DNA of 64,000 nt, from positions 1,054,001-1,118,000 of the forward strand of contig JAWPHD010000003.1 of the NCBI GenBank assembly GCA_037043455.1. Direction: 5' to 3'. The position numbers and the translations under genes are program-made. This DNA is from Cyrtodaria siliqua (lineage: Eukaryota; Mollusca; Bivalvia; Adapedonta; Hiatellidae). The first letter of the stretch is position 1. Every line of letters begins with the position of its first letter. Shown piece by piece: positions 51,901 to 56,017 of this stretch. The notes under the pieces are model-generated. The model searched no databases. It was not told the origin of the DNA and saw nothing but the letters and a program-made list of their open reading frames with translations.

Positions 51901-53349
51901 ACAACACAACATAAGCGAACACGTCGGCAGTGCGAGTCTAAATTGAAGGTTGACATTTGATATAGACACCACCCGTTATGGCGAGCTACTCGCGCGATGT
52001 CAGGCTTAGTTTTGCTTTACTTTCTAAGTTGTTTAGCCTTCATTTTAGATAATGAAAATCAATAATATATCATAATAAACATTTATCGTTAATTTATCAG
52101 AATTAATAAAAAAATTATTAAAAATAAAAGTTACGAATCCACACAGTAAAGAATGTAAACAAGTCATCTATTTTCGCGAACTGAAATTGGTGTCTCAAAA
52201 ACTGTTGATTGTTTCTAGTTTTTCTTTCGAAAATTAAAGTTTACTTTAAAAAGCTTCTAGTCATTTTAGTCTGAGATTAATCACGAGTCTACTATGATTT
52301 ATTTGTAATCACTAATATGTGTTTATTAGTTCACTGTTACCTGTTAGAAAAAAAAGTTTGAATACAAAGTTCCATTTACTGGCTTTGAATGTTTATATAT
52401 TACAATGATTAACAAAGTTTTCCCATATAAATATATTTGATTAAGTGTATCTACAATGATAAAGAATGAGTATAAAACTTACCAAATCATTGCTGGTCAG
52501 ATGCACTAAAAGCATGATACATGGGAAGTGGTATCAGTATCGGTATCGTTAAAATACCGTATCGTTTCGTTGGTATCAGTATCGGTATCGGACCGGTTCG
52601 TGCTTAACTATATCCAACCCTACTTCACAGGAAGCATCAGTATGATGTCTAGTAGCACATATAATCAGGGCGTTCCTGTTGAATGATTTTTGTCAGAGTT
52701 TCGGGACTTTGAAGTTTTTCGATTCTAAAGCTTGTCTGCTCAACTCCTCCTATGTTTTTCATCCAATTTTCATGAAACTTCACAAGAAGTATCAGTGTGA
52801 TGTCTAGTAGCACAAATTGTCAGGACGTTCCGGTTGAATGATTTTTGGCAGTTACTGAACTTTGAAGCTTTTCGATTTTAAAGCTTGTCCACTCAACTCC
52901 TTAGTTTTTCATCTGATATCCATGAAACTTTATAGGAAGTATCAGTATTATTTCTAGTGTATTGTCAGGATGCTTTGGTTAAAAAAAATAGGCGGGACTT
53001 TGCAAATTTTAAAAAAATATAAAGCTTGTAAGCTCAACTCATCCTACATTTTCCATCCGATTGTATTTCATATGTGTACCTTTATTCGGGGAGTATCCAT
53101 TTCTTGTTTTTACAGGTAACATGATAATGACTTGCTTCCTTACTTTCAGTGATGTAGATGGTGTGATAGCACGTGCCAATGACACAGAGTACGGTCTGGC
53201 ATCTGGAGTTTTTACAAACGATGTGAACAAGGCCATGCACGTGGCTGATAGAATCAAGGCAGGGACAGTGTTCATCAACACGTACAACAAGACAGATGTG
53301 GCCTCACCATTTGGTGGAATGAAACAGTCTGGATTTGGCAAAGATCTCG
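10412..53349 (+). CDS. ALDH1L: 10-formyltetrahydrofolate dehydrogenase (ALDH1L family), 20 exons, 3' end missing
   Basis: Converts 10-formyl-THF plus NADP+ and water to THF, CO2 and NADPH in one-carbon metabolism. Twenty exons, all bounded by AG and GT, join in a consistent phase to 882 codons plus one base; vertebrate ALDH1L1 is about 902 residues. Domains seen: formyltransferase-like hydrolase (about 1-310) with FCSQFIP at 85-91, His106 and Asp142; carrier-protein domain (about 318-395) with [12 protein letters not shown] and Ser352 as phosphopantetheine site; ALDH (about 405 to end) with PWNYP at 570-574, GFTGST at 645-650, LELGG with Glu671, GENC with Cys705 and EESFGP at 801-806. These match rat Glu673/Cys707 with a two-residue offset. 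All key residues are present, so it looks functional. The final exon (about 17 residues) was not found before 64000. Cytosolic ALDH1L1 versus mitochondrial ALDH1L2 cannot be decided because the frame is open back to the acceptor at 10400. Confidence 0.96.
10776..10880. repeat. 33-bp tandem repeat, 3 copies
   Basis: Units share GAAGCTCTGAAATGCAAGG and TCTTGCCCACT. Lies in intron 1. Confidence 0.85.
11340..11622. repeat. 12-bp minisatellite with higher-order structure
   Basis: Units TTACAACCCCAG and TTACATCCCCAG alternate and are punctuated by TTTCCGTCACG at intervals of several units, a higher-order repeat. The - strand is open through it (VTGVVTGDV repeats) because 12 is divisible by 3; I do not regard this as coding. 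Intron 1. Confidence 0.9.
12582..12816 (+). CDS. ALDH1L: ALDH1L exon 2 (hydrolase core, catalytic His106)
   Basis: Residues 43-120 plus two bases of Trp121. Contains FCSQFIP (85-91) and IIYHPSILP (103-111) with His106, the conserved formyltransferase/hydrolase motif. Acceptor TTGCCTTGCAG, donor GTATTA. Position 112 is Leu where vertebrates have Arg in the LPRHRG motif. The + strand minisatellite at 12.9 kb starts less than 90 bp after the donor. Confidence 0.96.
12900..13195. repeat. ~20-bp minisatellite (CCATTCCACCATCC)
   Basis: Irregular units of CCATTCCACCATCCCATG and CCATTACACCATCCAGTG type, immediately after exon 2. Open frames through it are repeat translations. Strongly biased to C and A on the + strand. 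Confidence 0.88.
13500..13905. repeat. Diverged relative of the 45142 MITE
   Basis: Shares in order GAAAGAATTATCAAAAT, ATCGCTGCAAAT, CCATATATGGAA and AAGGTCATATCTC with the TTAA element at 45142-45694, but the ends are eroded. Confidence 0.55.
14239..14845. mobile_element. MITE, ATAGCCCATTTCACC ends
   Basis: ATAGCCCATTTCACC at the left is exactly inverted at the right (GGTGAAATGGGCTAT). About 607 bp, no transposase. The 82-codon frame inside has no recognisable motif. Intron 2. Confidence 0.85.
15405..15545 (+). repeat. Probable SINE remnant
   Basis: B-box-like GTGGGTTCGATCCTCGCC and a tail with CCTTGAGCAAAATAATTAAT resembling pol III retroposon copies. No clear A box. Confidence 0.4.
15642..16583. 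repeat. Hairpin-headed dispersed repeat, family A (3 units)
   Basis: Hairpin head CTGATCAGAGATCAGCAGAG, then TCCGTCCGTCTGTCTGTCCG, then three ~319-bp units each starting near TGTAGCGACTACTCCTCTG, and the terminal TCAAGG-like TTAAAGGTCATTGACCTCTT followed by GTTT. Intron 2. Confidence 0.9.
16791..16960. mobile_element. MITE copy, GGGCTATTCCAT family (diverged)
   Basis: Shares AAAACATACATGGGACCC, ACACCCATAGATGCAAAATT and GCCTTCCTGGG with copies at 33131 and 48225. The ends are partly mutated (GGTTTATTCC and GGAATAGCC). Intron 2. Confidence 0.8.
17008..17173 (+). CDS. ALDH1L: ALDH1L exon 3 (catalytic Asp142)
   Basis: Completes Trp121 and encodes 122-176, including [10 protein letters not shown] with Asp142 and [13 protein letters not shown]. 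Acceptor TTTTCTACAG, donor GTAAGG after a complete codon. Confidence 0.96.
17174..18222. other. Intron 3, no gene
   Basis: No supported exon. A fragment at about 17560-17650 (- strand: CCTGGGAAAA-like text with GTGGTCTGCC) resembles 7255-7315, a dispersed repeat tail. Confidence 0.4.
18223..18324 (+). CDS. ALDH1L: ALDH1L exon 4
   Basis: Residues 177-210 ([10 protein letters not shown] ... [11 protein letters not shown]), the start of the C-terminal subdomain of the hydrolase. Phase 0 at both ends. The donor follows two GTG codons; GTGAGC at 18325 is preferred over the earlier GTGGTG because it fits the donor consensus. Confidence 0.93.
18931..18950 (+). promoter_or_regulatory. Composite ETS/CRE/CCAAT promoter element
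   Basis: ACCGGAAGTGACGTCATTGG holds an ETS site (ACCGGAAGT) abutting a full palindromic CRE (TGACGTCA) and an inverted CCAAT core (ATTGG). Such composites mark TATA-less animal promoters. It lies about 60 bp upstream of the ATG at 19011. Confidence 0.65.
19011..19190 (+). pseudogene. P2X7-C-like first exon (possible), codon 2 is TGA
   Basis: Within the frame 19056-19190 the peptide contains [11 protein letters not shown] followed by an acidic, Ser-rich run ([14 protein letters not shown]). This VQPY.FEP plus acidic tract is how many fish and invertebrate proteins with a P2X7 C-terminal-like domain begin; the Cys-rich part expected from a later exon was not found. In the same frame ATG at 19011 is followed at once by TGA (19014), so either translation starts at 19056 or the copy is broken. 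A donor GTAAAG follows at 19191. The ETS/CRE element just upstream supports a true 5' end. It sits on the + strand inside intron 4 and points at the THAP exon at 20577-20969. Identification is by motif memory only. Confidence 0.4.
19795..19844. repeat. Triple tandem palindrome (GGCGGTGTAATACCGCC)
   Basis: Three abutting copies of the 17-bp unit; each unit is itself an inverted repeat with GGCGGT/ACCGCC arms and a 5-base centre. GC-rich island in AT-rich intronic DNA. Could form hairpins or be a protein-binding array. Confidence 0.9.
20577..20969 (-). pseudogene. THAP zinc-finger exon with two in-frame TGA stops
   Basis: Reading the - strand from ATG at 20969: M-P-C-A-V-P-G then TGA (20946-20948) where the second zinc Cys is expected, then SFFRFPN, then a second TGA (20868-20870), then [25 protein letters not shown] and, 30 residues on, AVPTIFD. 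This is the C2CH THAP DNA-binding domain (C..C...C..H plus the AVPTIF box); without the two stops it is collinear. The exon ends at a strong donor (GTAAGA, 20576 downward). A CRE/CCAAT element lies about 80 bp upstream. THAP domains are found in transcription factors and in P-element and Kolobok-like transposases; no transposase follows. Broken by the two stops, so a pseudogene unless an unseen splicing pattern avoids them. Confidence 0.78.
21048..21059 (-). promoter_or_regulatory. CRE/CCAAT promoter element of the THAP exon
   Basis: On the - strand TGACGTCATTGG, the same 12 bases as at 18939-18950 but inverted. It is about 80 bp upstream of the THAP ATG at 20969. Confidence 0.6.
21060..22234. 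other. Rest of intron 4
   Basis: No supported exon. Contains the foldback at 21569-21717. The 76-codon frame at 21907-22137 has no recognisable motif. Confidence 0.4.
21569..21717. mobile_element. Foldback element, ~41-bp arms
   Basis: GAATATCATGTTAGTGCCTG and TCCAGTTTATCAGGT on the left are inverted on the right (ACCTGATAAACTGGA and CAGGCACTAACAGGATATTC) around a ~55-base loop. A MITE or solo foldback. Confidence 0.85.
22235..22324 (+). CDS. ALDH1L: ALDH1L exon 5
   Basis: Residues 211-240 ([20 protein letters not shown] then [10 protein letters not shown]), the conserved IHNWIRG/DKVPGAW region of the formyltransferase C-terminal domain. Exactly 30 codons. Acceptor CTTTCCACAG, donor GTATGT. 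Confidence 0.95.
22868..23575. repeat. Hairpin-headed dispersed repeat, family B
   Basis: Starts TTTTAGCTCTACTGGCCAAT, then units with CATCCGATCTTTGCCAAACT, GACCAGTAACAGCGGAGTTA and TGGCCCTTGATTT. Ends near TTTTAGCCAGTAGAGCGTCC. Related copies at 42893 and 54413. Intron 5. Confidence 0.8.
23780..24447. repeat. 31-bp minisatellite (CATTTCTGTCACAGCAG)
   Basis: About 22 units of GAGCATTTCTGTCACAGCAG followed by TTTTTAAGTCT, some shortened by deletion. Each unit contains TTTCTGTCACAG, a sequence that also looks like a 3' splice site. Intron 5. Confidence 0.92.
24960..25115. repeat. Hairpin-headed dispersed repeat, truncated (family C)
   Basis: Head TAGCCGGATTGCTTGGCAAA then TCCAGGCTA (imperfect hairpin), then CTGTCCGTCCAGCTGTCGGT with repeated CTGT, then AACGAATTGTCGAAACATTT. 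The core is cut short. Confidence 0.7.
25541..25675 (+). CDS. ALDH1L: ALDH1L exon 6
   Basis: Residues 241-285, ending [11 protein letters not shown], the conserved end of the hydrolase C-terminal domain. Exactly 45 codons. Acceptor TATCTTGCAG, donor GTGAGT. Confidence 0.95.
26196..26410 (+). CDS. ALDH1L: ALDH1L exon 7 (carrier domain, Ser352)
   Basis: Residues 286-356 plus two bases of Arg357. VQLASGKMI closes the hydrolase region; then comes the acyl-carrier-like domain with [15 protein letters not shown], where Ser352 is the predicted 4'-phosphopantetheine attachment site (Ser354 in vertebrate enzyme). Acceptor CTGTATCAG is a short pyrimidine tract; donor GTATGA. Confidence 0.94.
26519..27457. 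mobile_element. MITE-like element, ATACTGTG(G/A)AAT ends
   Basis: TATACTGTGGAAT at the left is mirrored by GATTTCACAGTATA at the right, flanked by TA. A subterminal palindrome lies at 27377-27432 (GGGGATTTGATTTCGTGG and its inverse around a 9-base centre). Intron 7. Confidence 0.65.
27460..28307. other. Rest of intron 7
   Basis: No supported exon. The - strand 99-codon frame at 27531-27830 has no motif I recognise. Confidence 0.35.
28308..28455 (+). CDS. ALDH1L: ALDH1L exon 8
   Basis: Completes Arg357 and encodes 358-406 ([20 protein letters not shown] ...), the second half of the carrier domain and the linker to ALDH. Acceptor TTTTAATACAG, donor GTACGT. Confidence 0.94.
28456..29546. other. 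Intron 8, no gene
   Basis: No supported exon. Text at 28560-28800 (CTTGGTCATGATCACTTTCA and following) is open on the + strand for 71 codons but shows no motif. A short local repeat of TACAAACAAG units occurs at 29450-29520. Confidence 0.35.
29547..29666 (+). CDS. ALDH1L: ALDH1L exon 9 (start of ALDH domain)
   Basis: Residues 407-446, including the ALDH entry motif FIDNEFVDA and TINPANEE. Exactly 40 codons. Acceptor TTTGTTCCAG, donor GTAGGA. Confidence 0.95.
29779..29892 (+). mobile_element. SINE 3' fragment (family of 33836)
   Basis: Matches the 3' third of the 33836 SINE: GGTTCCCGGATTCCTATG, CTCTCTCTGGGGCGGCTC and TGTGTTGATGAGCC with an AATTCAATTCAGTT tail. 5'-truncated. Intron 9. Confidence 0.85.
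29992..30054 (+). CDS. ALDH1L: ALDH1L exon 10
   Basis: A 21-codon exon, residues 447-467 ([21 protein letters not shown]), matching the VI..V..AT..DV..AV.AAK helix of ALDHs. Acceptor TTTTGTTTTAG; donor GTCTGT is weak at +3. Confidence 0.94.
30564..30628 (+). CDS. ALDH1L: ALDH1L exon 11
   Basis: Residues 468-488 plus two bases of Arg489 ([20 protein letters not shown]), the ALDH W..M..R.RG..L motif. Donor GTGTGT is weak. The following intron 11 contains the splice-acceptor minisatellite. Confidence 0.95.
30966..30997. repeat. Poly(C) tract, 32 bases
   Basis: Uninterrupted run of C followed by a short (AC)n. Length in any assembly is error-prone. Intron 11. Confidence 0.85.
31213..32792 (+). 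repeat. 36-bp minisatellite of splice-acceptor units
   Basis: About 43 units, each containing TTTTCCTATACAG, the acceptor used by exon 12, followed by AATTGTGACATTCATTGCC. The exon starts AATTGCTGAC, so the unit spans the intron/exon border. Acceptor-like AGs fall 36 bp apart (one unit of 37, one of 35) from 31244 to 32756; the true one is at 32791-32792. Because 36 is a multiple of 3 and no stop occurs, the last 30 decoys (31712 onward) are in the exon 12 frame and would add a hydrophobic 12-residue repeat ([12 protein letters not shown]). The 13 earlier ones run into a stop near 31718-31720 because of the 1-bp deletion. Long frames on both strands here are repeat translations. Confidence 0.97.
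32793..32943 (+). CDS. ALDH1L: ALDH1L exon 12
   Basis: Completes Arg489 and encodes 490-539 ([20 protein letters not shown] then [20 protein letters not shown] and [10 protein letters not shown]). Its acceptor TTTTCCTATACAG is the last of 44 near-identical copies; the first ten exon bases also resemble the repeat unit, so the array grew across the intron/exon border. Donor GTGAGG. Confidence 0.96.
33131..33307. mobile_element. MITE, GGGCTATTCCAT ends (best-preserved copy)
   Basis: GGGCTATTCCATTTAAACAT at the left and ATGTTTTAATGGAATAGCCC at the right are near-exact inverses. Inner parts (ATCCTGGGAAGGCA and TGCCTTCCTGGGAT) are also inverted. Intron 12; other copies at 16791 and 48225. Confidence 0.88.
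33506..33576 (+). CDS. ALDH1L: ALDH1L exon 13
   Basis: Residues 540-562 plus two bases of Gly563 ([20 protein letters not shown] then EPI). Acceptor GCATAATACAG, donor GTAAGT. Confidence 0.94.
33836..34165 (+). mobile_element. tRNA-headed SINE (full length)
   Basis: Head GGCTGGCGTGGCGCAGTCGG, A box GTAGCG, anticodon loop GATTTGTAACC (TGT, tRNA-Thr-like) and B box GGGTTCAATCC. The body has GTTCTTGGGCAAGACACTTT and GGTCTATCCTCCGAGCACG; the tail is repeated TTCAA/AATTC. Partial copies at 29779, 38208 and 50975. Intron 13. Confidence 0.92.
34597..34702 (+). CDS. ALDH1L: ALDH1L exon 14 (coenzyme-binding PWN motif)
   Basis: Completes Gly563 and encodes 564-598. PWNYP at 570-574 carries Asn572, the oxyanion-hole Asn of ALDHs; KPAQ at 595-598 carries the Lys expected to contact the NADP ribose/phosphate. 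Acceptor TTTGTTTCAG, donor GTACGT. Confidence 0.96.
35089..35270 (+). CDS. ALDH1L: ALDH1L exon 15 (Rossmann GFTGST)
   Basis: Residues 599-658 plus two bases of Ser659. Contains [22 protein letters not shown] and the coenzyme-binding turn [10 protein letters not shown] at 645-654. Acceptor CTTGACAG, donor GTAATT. Confidence 0.96.
35325..36077. mobile_element. pogo/Tigger-like MITE, 23-bp ends, TA duplication
   Basis: CAGTCGAACCTTGATAGCTC (plus GAA) at the left is an exact inverse of the right end. TA flanks both sides, the Tc1/mariner target. Internal copies of TTCGAGC and ATCGAGGTTA are sub-terminal repeats. No intact transposase frame. Intron 15. Confidence 0.92.
36228..36738. repeat. Hairpin-headed dispersed repeat, family D
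   Basis: Head GCCCCCGAAGGGCG, then GTCCGTCCTTCAGTCCGG, then three ~125-bp units with CATGGACGGATTTTCAAATA and ACAAAATCCAGGTTCGTG. Ends ...GTGACATTTCTTGTT. Intron 15. Confidence 0.85.
37070..37169 (+). CDS. ALDH1L: ALDH1L exon 16 (catalytic Glu671)
   Basis: Completes Ser659 and encodes 660-692. [14 protein letters not shown] carries the general base Glu671. The donor is the poor GTTGGT at 37170; using it keeps phase 0 and gives a protein collinear with the family, whereas GTATAT four bases later would shift the frame. A 26-bp tandem array begins only about 30 bp downstream. Confidence 0.94.
37199..37562. repeat. 26-bp minisatellite (GCGATCTGGACGAGTG)
   Basis: About 14 units of GGCGATCTGGACGAGTGATT followed by GCTAGA, with CTGG, CCGG and CCAG variants. 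Starts 30 bp after the weak donor of exon 16, next to a TTAAAGGGACTACAGG sequence that resembles MITE ends. Confidence 0.94.
38208..38492 (+). mobile_element. SINE partial copy (family of 33836)
   Basis: Diverged: head eroded (GGCTGGATAGCACGG), then GTGCCACTGAGTTTCG, GTGTTCTTGAGCAAGACAC and AACCATAGGAATCTAT, ending TGTGTTGATGAGCTGTTAAA. Intron 16, 85 bp before exon 17. Confidence 0.82.
38576..38674 (+). CDS. ALDH1L: ALDH1L exon 17 (catalytic Cys705)
   Basis: Residues 693-725 ([20 protein letters not shown] then [13 protein letters not shown]). GENC holds the nucleophile Cys705. Exactly 33 codons. Acceptor TTACATTGTAG, donor GTAAGG. The next intron is 8.5 kb, the largest in the gene. Confidence 0.96.
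38793..40373. repeat. Hairpin-headed dispersed repeat, family A (5 units)
   Basis: Hairpin CTCTACCGATCAGAGATCAG then CAGAGC; CCGTCGTCCGTCTGTCCGTC; five ~318-bp units (unit starts near 38882, 39203, 39521, 39837 and 40155); end TCAAGGTCATTGACCTCTTG. Intron 17. Confidence 0.93.
40374..40800. other. Unassigned DNA between two family A repeats
   Basis: Not similar to the flanking arrays. Contains an imperfect repeat of CAAGCGTCT and no supported exon. Confidence 0.35.
40801..42712. repeat. Hairpin-headed dispersed repeat, family A (6 units)
   Basis: Same head and end as the copy at 38793, with six ~320-bp units (starts near 40891, 41211, 41529, 41850, 42173 and 42491). Neighbouring units differ mainly by point changes, indicating internal unit duplication. 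Confidence 0.93.
42713..42892. repeat. T-rich low-complexity tract
   Basis: Nearly all T with short A runs; assembly here may be unreliable. Two short frames across it are not genes. Confidence 0.85.
42893..43373. repeat. Hairpin-headed dispersed repeat, family B (3' part)
   Basis: Two units with TTCTTGTCGGCGCTACTC and GACGGAGTTATGGCCCTTTG, ending CCAGTAGAGCGTCCACAGGC then CCTCTTGGGCCTCTTGTT. The head is missing, replaced by the T-rich tract. Confidence 0.8.
43374..44189. other. Intron 17, no gene
   Basis: AT-rich; no supported exon or clear repeat. Confidence 0.4.
44190..44450. repeat. Dispersed repeat, copy of 9801-10175
   Basis: Shares AATCAATACACAACAATA, AGGTAAATTAATCCACAGG and TTGATAATACTACAAAA in order with the upstream copy. 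Confidence 0.75.
44886..45073. repeat. Direct duplication, ~54 bp, two copies
   Basis: TGAACTCTGAAATCATGCGC with the following 30+ bases (to AACGGAGACC) occurs at about 44888 and 45019. Explains the repeated [16 protein letters not shown] in a short frame, which I do not call a gene. Confidence 0.9.
45142..45694. mobile_element. TTAA-flanked MITE with long inverted arms
   Basis: Left TTAAAGGGAATGTAGCCCCA and right GCTACATTCCCTTTAA with GGCTGTGGC just inside. TTAA at both ends suggests piggyBac/Kolobok mobilisation. The arms stay inverted far inside (GAAAGAATTATCAAAATCGG against CCGATTTTGGAAATTCTTTC; ACTATGACGTCATAGTTCC palindrome near 45310). Intron 17. Confidence 0.9.
46028..46262. repeat. 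CTGTCTGTCTG-type dispersed repeat, two part-units
   Basis: TTTGGGGAATATAG, then CTGTCTGTCTGTTTGTCTGT and AAACTCTAGACAATTA, all occurring twice about 115 bp apart. Confidence 0.7.
46410..46510. repeat. Near-perfect hairpin, ~42-bp stem, 7-base loop
   Basis: Bases 46415-46456 pair with 46464-46505. The only two mismatches (46432/46488 and 46438/46482) are G opposite T, i.e. G-U pairs if transcribed on the + strand. A very young foldback MITE or a hairpin RNA source. Intron 17. Confidence 0.9.
46731..46762. repeat. (CACCC)n microsatellite
   Basis: Six to seven CCACC/CACCC units followed by CATGG. Intron 17. Confidence 0.85.
47166..47331 (+). CDS. ALDH1L: ALDH1L exon 18
   Basis: Residues 726-780 plus one base of Gly781: [19 protein letters not shown] and [15 protein letters not shown], standard ALDH family motifs. 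Acceptor TTTTAACTATTTTAG, donor GTATGG. Confidence 0.95.
47332..48035. other. Intron 18, no gene
   Basis: No supported exon. A GACGAGT sequence recurs at 47613, 47632 and 47690 but not as a regular array. Confidence 0.4.
48036..48141 (+). CDS. ALDH1L: ALDH1L exon 19 (EESFGP motif)
   Basis: Completes Gly781 and encodes 782-815. MEPTVFTDV and EESFGPV; Glu802 is the conserved Glu that contacts the nicotinamide ribose in ALDHs. Acceptor GTGCGTTTCAG, donor GTGAGT. Confidence 0.95.
48225..48350. mobile_element. MITE copy, GGGCTATTCCAT family (short)
   Basis: GGGCTATTCCATTAAAACAT and TGTTTTGATGGAATAGCCC ends, with ACCCATAGATGCAAAATTGA inside. Internal deletion relative to the 16791 copy. Starts 83 bp after the exon 19 donor. 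Confidence 0.86.
48405..50475. repeat. 23-bp minisatellite, ~90 units, 2.07 kb
   Basis: Unit TGGACAATGAAAGTTGGTGT plus TCC, with regular A/G, T/G and C/T variants (TGAACAATG, GTTTTCC, GTGGTCC). All three - strand frames stay open (a 23-residue period, longest 756 codons) because the unit lacks stops on that strand; there is no other sign of coding. A block of 18 units (414 bp) ending near 49608 is repeated almost exactly ending near 50022. Intron 19. Confidence 0.97.
50838..51226 (+). mobile_element. SINE copy with a replaced head (family of 33836)
   Basis: The 5' part is a different tRNA-like head (CGCGGTAGCTCAGTGGATAA ... GTGTGGGTTGGCTCCC), then poly(A)-like sequence, then from 50977 GTTCAATCCTCCGTGGTGCC onward the 33836 body to TGTGTTGATGAGCCG. 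Either two SINEs side by side or a chimaera. Intron 19. Confidence 0.8.
51281..53060. repeat. Hairpin-headed dispersed repeat, family E, interrupted
   Basis: Head GCTCCCCGAAGTTTTCGGGG (hairpin), then GTCCGTCCGTATGTATGTCC, then ~135-bp units with TTAACTCCTCCTACATTTT, CATGAAACTTCACAGGAAGT and TGAATGATTTTTGGCAGAGT. Between about 51805 and 52625 it is interrupted by unrelated AT-rich DNA containing GGTATCAGTATCGGTATCG repeats (52530-52590). Confidence 0.85.
53150..53349 (+). CDS. ALDH1L: ALDH1L exon 20 (last exon found)
   Basis: Completes Gly816 and encodes 817-882 plus the first base of the next codon: [36 protein letters not shown] and KQSGFGKDL. The donor GTGAGT shows that another exon follows. 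It should carry about 17 codons (vertebrate tail reads EAALNEY...); I found nothing matching on the + strand to 64000. Confidence 0.95.
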
Positions 53350-53770
53350 GTGAGTTATCATCCATTAGCTCTACTAGTCGGAAAATGCCTATATTTTGTT
53401 TTTTTGTCACTTCTCTGTACATTTCACATTTCCACTTGACGAATGGATAGTTCCAGCATTCAAGTTCTAGCTCCATCCATTGGTCAAATTCACACAAACA
53501 TTGGCCATGTGCTCCATTGTATTTTAGAGTTGTTTGTGGACTATATGAGCTTTTCTTAAAACATAGTTATTTTACTTCTTATCTTGTTGGCTCAACTCTC
53601 TGGTGGATATATATATAAGCTTGATTCACAGAATGGAGCTATGTTTTCTTACGAAACTTCACACGGATATTCCTCCCACAAGTCAAAGTAGGTTCATTTT
53701 GATCACACTTTCCAGAAAGCCACCAGCCATCTTTGTTTACAAAACTTGTCATTGTCAGTAGCTTTCTTAT
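53350..53770. other. Start of the last intron
   Basis: No exon. 53460-53600 is a diverged relative of 34775-34900 (shared CATTGGCCATGTG, TCCATTGTATTTT and TTTTACTTCT). 53727-53755 is one unit of the 26-bp CAGCCATCTTTGTTTACA array. Confidence 0.5.
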
Positions 53771-53771
53771 A

Positions 53772-54390
53772 GCTTCAACAAAATGAAGTGGGGCTATATA
53801 GGATTCACTTTGTCCGTAACGTCCCGTCGCGTCCCATAACACATTTTTTATACTTGCATATATCTCAAACACTTTTGAATGGGTTGTTCCCAAACTTAAT
53901 ATACTCACAACAACTGATGACCTTATGTCCGTCTAATCACCCATCATTGATTCCCCAATTTATTGCAGAGTTATGGCCGTTTGTTTCACTTAGAATTTTC
54001 CACTCTAATATGGTATACCTCTAACATATTCAAATTGATTGTTCCCAAACTTCATGTACACATAACAACTGATGACCTTATGTCCCTGTACATCACCCAT
54101 CATTGATTGTCTAATTTATTACAGAATTATGGCCCTTTAGTGAACTTCATGTAACACATTTTTGAATTGATTGTTCTCAATACAAATAACAACTGATTAC
54201 CTTATGTCCCTCTACATCACATATTGTTGATGCCTAATTTATTACAGAATTATGGCCCTTTATTTGACTTGGAATGTTTCACTCTATAATGAACTTCATG
54301 TGCTTTTCACTTTAAAACTTTTCATGGAATGTTATTACACTTGACATACAGTTCACACGTGATGAATTGTTGTGTCTCTGCATCAACGGT
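53772..54390. repeat. Hairpin-headed dispersed repeat, family F
   Basis: Head TAGCTTCAACAAAATGAAGT then GGGGCTATA, then CGTCCCGTCGCGTCCC, then ~150-bp units with AACTGATGACCTTATGTCC and TTTATTACAGAATTATGGCC. Confidence 0.75.
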
Positions 54391-54412
54391 TTTTCAATTC
54401 TGCAATTTTTGT

Positions 54413-55648
54413 TAGCTGTACTGGCCAAGGGCCAGCAGAGCTTATGCGATGGTGTGTTGTCCGTCGTCCGTCCGTTAACTTTTACCTCATTAAGACGATA
54501 GGGCCTTCATTTTTCATCTGATCTTTACCAAACTTTAACAGATTGTTAATATCAATGAAAGCTCGGACAAGTTTGAAAACCAGCCATATCGGACCTGTAA
54601 CAGCGGAGTTATGGTCCTTGATTTAGTTAAAAATGCTATATATTTTGCCTCGTTAAGGCAATACGGCCTTCATTTTTCATCAGATATTGCCAAACTTGAC
54701 CAGATTGTTAATATCAATGAAAGCTTGGACACGTTCGAAAACCAGCCAAATCGGACCAGCAACAGCAGAGTTATGGCCCTTGATTTAGTTAACCTTCATA
54801 AGTGCTCTACGAAAGTTGAATTTGAATGTTTTAGCAAGATTTTTGGTTTGTTTACCTTGTCAACATATCAAAGTTAAGAGATTCTGTGTAATAGCTCCGT
54901 ATTTACCATGGAACCTTTTCCCTGCCCACTGACTGGTTGGTAATTGGTGTAATCTGGTCTTGTCACCTATCTTTGTTCACAAGCCTTGTCAGCCATCTTT
55001 GTTTATAGGACTTGTCAGCCATCTTTGTTCACAAGCCTTGTCAGCCATCAAGCCTAGTTGTGCGTATCATCATCGCGTTCCGGTTTACAGATATTTGGCA
55101 AGAGTTATGGCCCTTTAAATGTTTTTGATTAACATTTTCCAGGCTAGTTCTCCTGAAACCCTGGCTGGATTTCAACGAAACTTGACAAGGATGATCAATA
55201 TCAAACCTAGTTGTGCTGCATATCATCGACGTATTCCAGTTGAATGATTTTTGGCAGAGTTATGGCCCTTTAAAGGTTTTAATAGACAAACTTTGTTTTG
55301 TTCAGATTAGTCTCTTCTGAACTCCTTTCCGGATTTCAACGAATCTTGGTGGGGATGATCAGTACCAAGCCTAATCGCACCTATCATTGCTGTGTTCTGG
55401 TTGAATGAATTTTGACAGAGTTATGACCCCATAAAAGTTTTAATACACTAACTTTGTACAGACTAGTTCTCTTGAACCTCTGGCTGGATTTCAACGAAAC
55501 TGGGCAGGGAAGATCAGTACCAAGCCTAGTTGTGTATGTCATCGGCATGTTCCGGTTGAATGGTTTTTAAAAGAGTTATGACCCCTTATACATAAACCTT
55601 TTCTTTAACCAGTAGAGTGTCCACATGCCCTCTTGGGCCTCTTATTTA
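54413..55648. repeat. Hairpin-headed dispersed repeat, family B (full length)
   Basis: Head GCTGTACTGGCCAAGGGCCA then GCAGAGC (hairpin), TCCGTCGTCCGTCCG, units with TCATTTTTCATCTGATC and GAGTTATGGCCCTT, ending CCAGTAGAGTGTCCACATGC then CCTCTTGGGCCTCTTATTT. Three units of the 26-bp CAGCCATCTTTGTT array sit inside at 54963-55050. Confidence 0.85.
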
Positions 55649-55792
55649 CATAATTATGGACCTTTGTTTTAAATAGAAATTTTGTTCACATTAAAAAATT
55701 AACTGATATTTCAGACATTAATTTTTCTTGATTTTGCCCATCGTCATCGGCTATAGCAAAAAAGCAGGGGCATTCATCACCTTCAGTGATAG

Positions 55793-56010
55793 TTCTAGTT
55801 TACAAGACTTGTCAGCCATCATTGTTTATAAAACTTGTCAGCCATCTTTATTTCCAAGACTTTTCAGCCATCTTTGTTTACAAAAGGTCAGCCATCTTTG
55901 TTTGCAAGACTTGTCAGCCATCTTTGTTTACAAGACTTGTCAGCCATCTTGTCAGCCATCTTTGTTTGCAAGACTTATCAACCATCTTTGTTTACAAGAC
56001 CTGCCAGTCA
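55793..56010. repeat. 26-bp array CAGCCATCTTTGTTTACA, part 1
   Basis: About eight units of TTGTCAGCCATCTTTGTTTA plus CAAGAC, with several 3-10-bp deletions. The + strand frames are repeat translations. Confidence 0.93.
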
Positions 56011-56017
56011 TTTGGTT